DNA of 64,000 nt from Streptomyces atratus. GTDB taxonomy: Bacteria; Actinomycetota; Actinomycetes; Streptomycetales; Streptomycetaceae. Shown here one piece after another: positions 59,208 through 64,000 of the stretch. The notes under the pieces were generated by a model. It saw nothing but the letters and a program-made list of their open reading frames with translations. It searched no databases and was not told where the DNA came from. The stretch's first letter is position 1, and each line of letters begins with the position of its first letter. The stretch is from the NCBI RefSeq assembly GCF_014648655.1, contig NZ_BMRN01000006.1, positions 188,922-252,921 on the forward strand, written 5' to 3'. A program made the translations under genes and the position numbers.

Positions 59208-59221
59208 GTTTCACGTGAAAC
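59208..59221. other. parS: parS site in the convergent gap
   Basis: Perfect GTTTCACGTGAAAC, the third copy in the window. It occupies more than half of the 25-bp gap between the convergent nitrilase and LURP-one genes. Confidence 0.92.
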
Positions 59222-59230
59222 GCGCCGAGG

Positions 59231-59722
59231 TCAGCCCTCGTGCTCCTTGTCCGCGAGCACGATGACGCACACCGATACGGCGACGAGCAGTGCCGCGTCG
59301 GCGTCCTCCCGTACGACATCGATCCCGTACGTGTCCCGGACGGTCAGCCACCGCCGTGAGATCTGGGCCAGCAGTTCCCCGTCGTAGTCGATGGCGAACT
59401 CGCGGTCCAGGATCTTGCCGCTGACGTCGAGTTCGGTGCCGTCGACCAGCGTGACCCGGTAGTGGTTGCGCAGCAGCGACAGCCGCTTGCGCTTGATCCT
59501 GGCGAGCTGCTCGCCGTCCCGCTCGATGAGCATCGTGTCGCGCAGGCTGAGCAGCTTCTGCCGGATCTCGACCAGGATCCGGCCCTGCGCGTCCTTCAGC
59601 TCGAAGGTGTCCCGCACCCGCATGGCCTTGCCGTCGACGAGGAACACCTTGCGTCCGTCCGCGTCCTCGATCCAGTAGTCGTCACCGACGGCGAAGAGCC
59701 GTTCACGCACCAGGAATTTCAT
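59231..59722 (-). CDS. LURP-one-related (Tubby-like/scramblase-like) protein
   Basis: The 163-aa barrel-fold protein (MKFLVRERLFAVGDDYWIED, VRDTFELKDAQGRILVEIRQ, SRRWLTVRDTYGIDV) belongs to the LURP-one-related family found widely in actinobacteria. Its function is not known; phospholipid-scramblase similarity is structural. ATG 59722 is divergent from the NHLRC2-like gene. Confidence 0.88.
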   Translation of the reverse strand: MKFLVRERLFAVGDDYWIEDADGRKVFLVDGKAMRVRDTFELKDAQGRILVEIRQKLLSLRDTMLIERDGEQLARIKRKRLSLLRNHYRVTLVDGTELDVSGKILDREFAIDYDGELLAQISRRWLTVRDTYGIDVVREDADAALLVAVSVCVIVLADKEHEG

Positions 59723-59786
59723 GGCTCACAGGTTCCCCGAGGTACCTGCGGAATGCGTGGACGCCACGGTGATGTTGACTGTTCAC

Positions 59787-61613
59787 ATGGCAACACGTGC
59801 GCGCGTCAGGGCCCCCGAGCTGGTCGGCAGGGGCGGCTGGCTCAATACGGGCGACCAGCAGTACACCCTCGCTGACCTGCGAGGACGCATTGTCATTCTG
59901 GATTTTTGGACGTTCTGCTGTGTGAACTGTCTGCATGTCCTCGATGAGCTGCGCGAGCTGGAGGAGAAGCACCGCGACACCGTCGTGATCATCGGTGTGC
60001 ACTCGCCGAAGTTCGTCCACGAGGCCGAGCACCAGGCCGTCGTCGACGCCGTCGAGCGGTACGAGGTCCACCACCCGGTCCTCGACGACCCGGAACTGGC
60101 GACGTGGAAGCAGTACGCCGTACGGGCCTGGCCCACGCTCGTCGTCATCGACCCCGAGGGCTATGTCGTCGCCCAGCACGCGGGCGAGGGCCATGCGCAC
60201 GCCATCGCGAAGCTGGTCGAGGAGCTGGAGGCCGAGCACGGCGCGAAGGGCACGCTGCGCCGCGGCGACGGCCCCTACGTCGCGCCCGAGCCGGTCGCCA
60301 CGCATCTGCGCTTCCCGGGCAAGGCCCTGCTCCTGCCCGACGGCGGGTTCCTCGTCTCCGACACCACCCGCCACCGCCTGGTCGAGATCGAACGTGACGG
60401 TGAAACGGTTCGCCGTCACATCGGTACGGGGGACAGGGGGATCGCCGACGGCGGGCCCGAGGGGGTCCGGTTCTCCGAGCCGCAGGGGCTGGCCGTGCTG
60501 CCCGACGGCCGGATCGCGGTCGCCGACACCGTCAACCACGCCATCCGCGCCCTCGACCTCACCACCGGGTTGACGACGACCCTCGCCGGTACCGGCCGCC
60601 AGTGGTGGCAGGGTTCGCCGACGACCGGCCCGGCCCGCGAGGTCGACCTCTCCTCTCCCTGGGACGTCGCCTGGTTCGCGGACCGGCTGTGGATCGCCAT
60701 GGCGGGCGTGCACCAGCTGTGGACGTACGATCCCGCGACGGAGACCGTGCAGGTCGCGGCGGGCACGACCAACGAGGGCCTGGTCGACGGGCCGGCGGAC
60801 GAGGCCTGGTTCGCCCAGCCGTCGGGGCTCGCCACGTCGGCCGACGGGGAGCGGCTGTGGGTCGCCGACTCGGAGACGTCCGCCCTGCGGTACGTCGAGC
60901 GCGACGGCACTGGCTTTGCCGTCCGTACGGCCGTCGGCACCGGCCTCTTCGACTTCGGACACCGCGACGGTGCCGCGGATCAGGCCCTGTTCCAGCATCC
61001 GCTGGGCGTGACCGCGCTGCCCGACGGGTCCGTCGCCGTGTGCGACACGTACAACCACGCGCTGCGGCGCTACGACCCCGCGAGCGGTGAGGTCACCACC
61101 CTGGCCACGGATCTGCGCGAGCCCAGCGACGCCGTGCTGGTCGAAGGCGATCTCGTCGTCGTCGAGTCCGCCCGGCACCGGCTGACCCGGCTGCGGCTCC
61201 CGGAGGAGGCCGTACGCGTCGCCGGCCAGGCACACCACACGCAGCGCGCGGCCACCGAGATCACCCCTGGCACGCTCCGGCTCGATGTGGTCTTCCAGGC
61301 CCCCGCCGGGCAGAAGCTGGACACCCAGTACGGTCCCTCGACCCGGCTGCTGGTCTCGGCGACCCCGCCCGAGCTGCTGGCGGAGGGCTCCGGTCCCGGT
61401 ACCGATCTGTTCCGCGACCTGGTCCTGGCCGATGGCGTCACCGAGGGCGTCCTGCATGTGTCCGCGATGGCGGCGTCCTGCGACGACGACCCGGAGAACG
61501 AGTACCCGGCCTGCCATGTCCACCAGCAGGACTGGGGCGTCCCCGTCCGCGTGACCGCGGAAGGAACGCCCCGGCTGCCGCTGGTGCTGGCAGGGATGGA
61601 CGAGCAGGCCTGA
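59787..61613 (+). CDS. NHLRC2-like thioredoxin-domain and NHL beta-propeller protein
   Basis: The 608-aa cytoplasmic protein has a thioredoxin-like domain (about 1-165) with FWTFCCVNCLH, where Cys45-Val-Asn-Cys48 forms the CxxC. A six-bladed NHL propeller (about 175-500; FSEPQGLAVLPDGRIAVADT, QHPLGVTALPDGSVAVCDTY) and a C-terminal beta domain follow. Human NHLRC2 has the same order and a CCINC motif. Redox activity is plausible but unproved. ATG 59787 is used because the frame upstream overlaps the divergent gene's start. Confidence 0.9.
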   Translation: MATRARVRAPELVGRGGWLNTGDQQYTLADLRGRIVILDFWTFCCVNCLHVLDELRELEEKHRDTVVIIGVHSPKFVHEAEHQAVVDAVERYEVHHPVLDDPELATWKQYAVRAWPTLVVIDPEGYVVAQHAGEGHAHAIAKLVEELEAEHGAKGTLRRGDGPYVAPEPVATHLRFPGKALLLPDGGFLVSDTTRHRLVEIERDGETVRRHIGTGDRGIADGGPEGVRFSEPQGLAVLPDGRIAVADTVNHAIRALDLTTGLTTTLAGTGRQWWQGSPTTGPAREVDLSSPWDVAWFADRLWIAMAGVHQLWTYDPATETVQVAAGTTNEGLVDGPADEAWFAQPSGLATSADGERLWVADSETSALRYVERDGTGFAVRTAVGTGLFDFGHRDGAADQALFQHPLGVTALPDGSVAVCDTYNHALRRYDPASGEVTTLATDLREPSDAVLVEGDLVVVESARHRLTRLRLPEEAVRVAGQAHHTQRAATEITPGTLRLDVVFQAPAGQKLDTQYGPSTRLLVSATPPELLAEGSGPGTDLFRDLVLADGVTEGVLHVSAMAASCDDDPENEYPACHVHQQDWGVPVRVTAEGTPRLPLVLAGMDEQA

Positions 61614-61721
61614 CGGCGCCCGGAGCTCCGGACACGGAGGGTCTTCTGCGCCGGGTGAGGTGCGTGCGGCGGGGTAGGGGCCGCGTCCCGCGGGGCTCGT
61701 CGTACGGCCCGGCTCAGCGGG

Positions 61722-62480
61722 TCAGGAGGTGCCCGCCTGCTTCATGGAGCTCACCGCTTCGGCGACCGTGCTCCGGTACAGGCCGAGCTTCGGGTCGCGC
61801 ACCTTCACATCGGGGCCGAGCTCGAAGTTCTGCGTCTCCGCGTTGGGCATGTGGTCGCCGTCGGCGAGCACGTTCATCTCGTCGATCCAGGTCAGGCCGT
61901 TCGCACCGCTCGGGTTGAGGTCGATCACGGCGATGGCGGCCGTCTTGGGCTTGACCGGGTACGCGGGTGCGCCGCCCAGGCCGCCGGGAACGGTCGGCTG
62001 GATGTCGGAGCTGTGGTCCGAGGCCTTCGCGGCGCCCAGGCTGACCCGCGGGAAGTAGCTCAGGCCGCAGGAGTTCGCGCCGACGTTGTTGACCTCGATC
62101 ACCTGCTGGGTGGCCGAGCCCTGGCGGGGGTACACGCGCACCGACAGGTCCGCGCTCTTGCACGGGTGCTTGTAGGCGTAGCTGTCGCTGGTGTCGCCGC
62201 CCGTCTTGGCGCTGCCGTTGGACGTGCCAGTCTTCGAGGTGCCGGTCTTCGAGGTGCCCGTCTTCGTGGCTCCGGTGTTCTGCCCGGCACCGCCGGTCTT
62301 CGCGGTGCCCGTGGTCTTCGCGTCGGTGGCGTCCGTCGAGGCGGCAGCCGCTGCGGCGTCGCTCGCCGGGCCGGCGGACTTCGTGCCGGAATCGTCGCCA
62401 CCGCAGGCGGTGAGGGCCAGGGCGAGCACGGCGGTGGTCGCGGCGGCAAGGATGGTGGTGCGGTTGCGGAGCGTACTCAT
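61722..62480 (-). CDS. DUF4232 lipoprotein
   Basis: The 252-aa exported lipoprotein has lipobox LTAC (Cys26). A Thr/Gly/Lys-rich linker follows with three tandem KTGTS repeats (about residues 70-90). The DUF4232 domain spans about 105-245, with Cys at CKSADLSV and NSCGLSYFP probably forming a disulfide. The family has no settled function. Confidence 0.88.
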   Translation of the reverse strand: MSTLRNRTTILAAATTAVLALALTACGGDDSGTKSAGPASDAAAAAASTDATDAKTTGTAKTGGAGQNTGATKTGTSKTGTSKTGTSNGSAKTGGDTSDSYAYKHPCKSADLSVRVYPRQGSATQQVIEVNNVGANSCGLSYFPRVSLGAAKASDHSSDIQPTVPGGLGGAPAYPVKPKTAAIAVIDLNPSGANGLTWIDEMNVLADGDHMPNAETQNFELGPDVKVRDPKLGLYRSTVAEAVSSMKQAGTS

Positions 62481-62651
62481 GGAAATTCCCCCGAATGTGA
62501 CGGTGAGGTGAACGCCGGGTCATGTGGCGAGCGCCTCTGACCTGCTGACATGTATGAGTCTGGGGTCCGCCGCTCATGTTCTGCTGCCGTCCCGCTAACG
62601 TCCCGCTGACGCCCCGTCCCTCCCCCTCACGTCGCTGCGCGGGGGCGCGGC

Positions 62652-64000
62652 TCACCCGTCTTCGGCGAGCCGCCGGACCGCCTGTTCGTACCGTTTGCGG
62701 TACTCCGACTGTGCCGTCACCCGCAACAACGCTTCGAGGGCCCGTACCGCTCCCTCGTCGTAACCGGTGCGCTCCGCCTCCTCGGCCGCCCGGTCCAGCA
62801 GCCGGACGCCTTCGCTCTCCTCGCCGAGCGCCAGACGGGCCTCGCCGCTGGTGGTCAGCAGCAGCACCCGGCGTGCGGCCTCCTCGTGCTCGGGCCCGAG
62901 GTCGAGCGCCGTCCGGGCGGAGACGAGGGCGTCCTGCGGCCGGTTCGCGGCGAGCTGCATCCGGGCGAGGTGCTGCAGCGCGAGCATCTCGGTGTGTGCG
63001 TCGCGTTCTTCACGGGCCAGGCCCACGGCCTGGCCGCAGCCCTCCAGCGCCATGTCGAGCGCGCCCTCCTCGGCCTGCACGACGGCCAGGTTGATCAGCG
63101 CGGTCGCCTCGCCGAGCCGGTCACCGGCCTGCCGGGCGAGGCCGGGCGAGCGTTCCAGCAGGGTGACGGCCTCGGCGGTCCTGCCCTCCGCGGTCAGCAC
63201 CCAGCCCAGCAGATTGATCACCCGCGACTCGGCGTACGGATCGTTCTCGGTGCGGGCGGAGTCCAGCGCCAGTTCCAGCAGCGGGGCCCAGCTGTCCCGT
63301 ACCCGCCAGACCACCTGCGGCCACTGGAGCAGGATGATCCGCCAGGCCCGGTCGTCGAGCCCGGCGGCCCTGGCCGCGACGGCGGCCAGGGCCAGGTCGT
63401 CGCGTTCGGTGGCCAGCCAGTGCATCGCCGCCGCCCGGTCGGTGAAGTCCCTTGTCGCGGTGGGGCGGTGGTAGTCGTCCGGCAGGACGAAACAGGGCTC
63501 ACCGCCGGGTTCGGCCGTGTCGGCGGCGGCGAGCGCGGTGGCGATGTAGTGGTCGAGGACACCGACGAGGGCCTCGGACCCGGACGCGGGGTCCAGACCG
63601 CGGGCGTAGAGGCGTACCAGATCGTGCAGCACCCAGCGCCCGGGCGTCGTCTCGGTGACGAGGTGGGCGGTGGCGAGCCGTTCCAGCGCCGCTGCCGCGA
63701 CCACCGGGTCCGTGCCGGCGAGTGCGGCGGCCGTGTACGGGTCGAAGTGGCCGCCGGGGTGGTGGCCGAGCCGGGCGAACTGGTGGATGGCGTCCGGCGG
63801 CAACTGCTGCACGGTCAGCCGCAGCGCGGCCGAGACACCGGTGTCGTCCACGTCGAGGTACGTCAGCCGACTCCGCTCGTCGGCCAGTTCGTCGGCCAGT
63901 CCTGCCAGCGTCCACTGCGGACGCCCCGCCAGCCGGGCCGCGGTGACACGCAGGGCGAGCGGCAGGCCTCCGCAGAGCCCGGCGAGCCGGCGGGCCGCCA
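62652..64000 (-). CDS. AfsR-type NB-ARC/TPR regulator (5' end beyond right edge)
   Basis: The frame is open to the right edge. At least 449 codons are visible, starting inside the NB-ARC ATPase domain (RRLAGLCGGLPLALRVTAAR, the GLPL motif). A winged-helix segment (FARLGHHPGGHFDPYTAAAL, VLHDLVRLYARGL) and C-terminal TPR repeats (SRVINLLGWVLTAEGRTAEA, LGEATALINLAVVQAEEGAL) follow. This is the C-terminal portion of AfsR/SARP-like regulators of secondary metabolism. Whether an N-terminal SARP DNA-binding domain exists lies outside the window. The internal Met at 63851 is not the start. Confidence 0.88.
   Translation of the reverse strand, partial: AARRLAGLCGGLPLALRVTAARLAGRPQWTLAGLADELADERSRLTYLDVDDTGVSAALRLTVQQLPPDAIHQFARLGHHPGGHFDPYTAAALAGTDPVVAAAALERLATAHLVTETTPGRWVLHDLVRLYARGLDPASGSEALVGVLDHYIATALAAADTAEPGGEPCFVLPDDYHRPTATRDFTDRAAAMHWLATERDDLALAAVAARAAGLDDRAWRIILLQWPQVVWRVRDSWAPLLELALDSARTENDPYAESRVINLLGWVLTAEGRTAEAVTLLERSPGLARQAGDRLGEATALINLAVVQAEEGALDMALEGCGQAVGLAREERDAHTEMLALQHLARMQLAANRPQDALVSARTALDLGPEHEEAARRVLLLTTSGEARLALGEESEGVRLLDRAAEEAERTGYDEGAVRALEALLRVTAQSEYRKRYEQAVRRLAEDG

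Noticed and set aside
59703..61523. 606-aa minus-strand ORF
   Set aside because: Antisense to the NHLRC2-like gene, whose thioredoxin and NHL motifs are clear.

Overview
The window is high-GC DNA with strong G/C at third codon positions, many GTG starts and many 4-base GTGA/ATGA gene overlaps. These features, plus mycothiol-type, proteasome-activator, DUF397 and AfsR-type genes, indicate a Streptomyces-like actinomycete chromosome. The left end (pknB-pbpA-ftsW-pstP-fhaB-fhaA, then a tRNA-Leu) is the conserved cell-wall/kinase cluster that in Streptomyces lies close to oriC. Three perfect parS sites (GTTTCACGTGAAAC) and several DnaA-box-like 9-mers support an origin-proximal location. No insertion sequence, prophage, CRISPR array or rRNA operon was seen.

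Layout. 1-7568 (minus): PASTA kinase PknB (cut by the left edge), penicillin-binding protein, FtsW, PP2C phosphatase and two FHA proteins. 7884-14081: tRNA-Leu, azoreductase with divergent HxlR regulator, MarR regulator with divergent membrane exporter-like gene, DUF2252, J-domain-like and rhodanese genes. 14168-24544: phenylacetyl-CoA epoxidase operon paaABCDE, paaN and a TetR regulator, with an acyl-CoA dehydrogenase and a DUF5819/HTTM/SpoU-methylase operon between them. 24586-29898: a lipoprotein hydrolase, an Lrp regulator and the first branched-chain 2-oxoacid dehydrogenase operon. 29998-33820: mobA-moeA-potassium channel in overlapping order. 34010-40976: quinone oxidoreductase, proteasome activator Bpa, a FtsX-type ABC exporter with PadR regulator, and a secreted Pro-rich protein. 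41118-44691: two divergent membrane Ser/Thr kinases. 44718-51029: APH-like kinase, PNPOx-like protein, DevR-like response regulator and a second 2-oxoacid dehydrogenase operon. 51016-54129: RsbW-like ATPase, XRE/DUF397 pair, a frameshifted SnoaL-like gene and a VOC protein. 54207-62480: K15-type DD-transpeptidase, GntR + MFS pair, MDMPI protein, nitrilase, LURP-one protein, NHLRC2-like thioredoxin and a DUF4232 lipoprotein. 62652-64000: C-terminal part of an AfsR-type NB-ARC/TPR regulator cut by the right edge.

How it works together. The most informative signal is regulatory. Two near-identical 18-bp palindromes lie before paaA and between paaN and the TetR gene, and a third related copy lies before the first bkd operon. 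This suggests one TetR regulator (PaaR) coordinating phenylacetate and branched-chain 2-oxoacid catabolism. Separate operator-like palindromes accompany the HxlR, MarR, PadR, acyl-CoA dehydrogenase and second bkd loci. Several monocistronic starts have a TANNNT hexamer 6-7 nt before the start codon, the geometry of leaderless transcripts. One parS site is fused to the stop codon of moeA and the start codon of the next gene.
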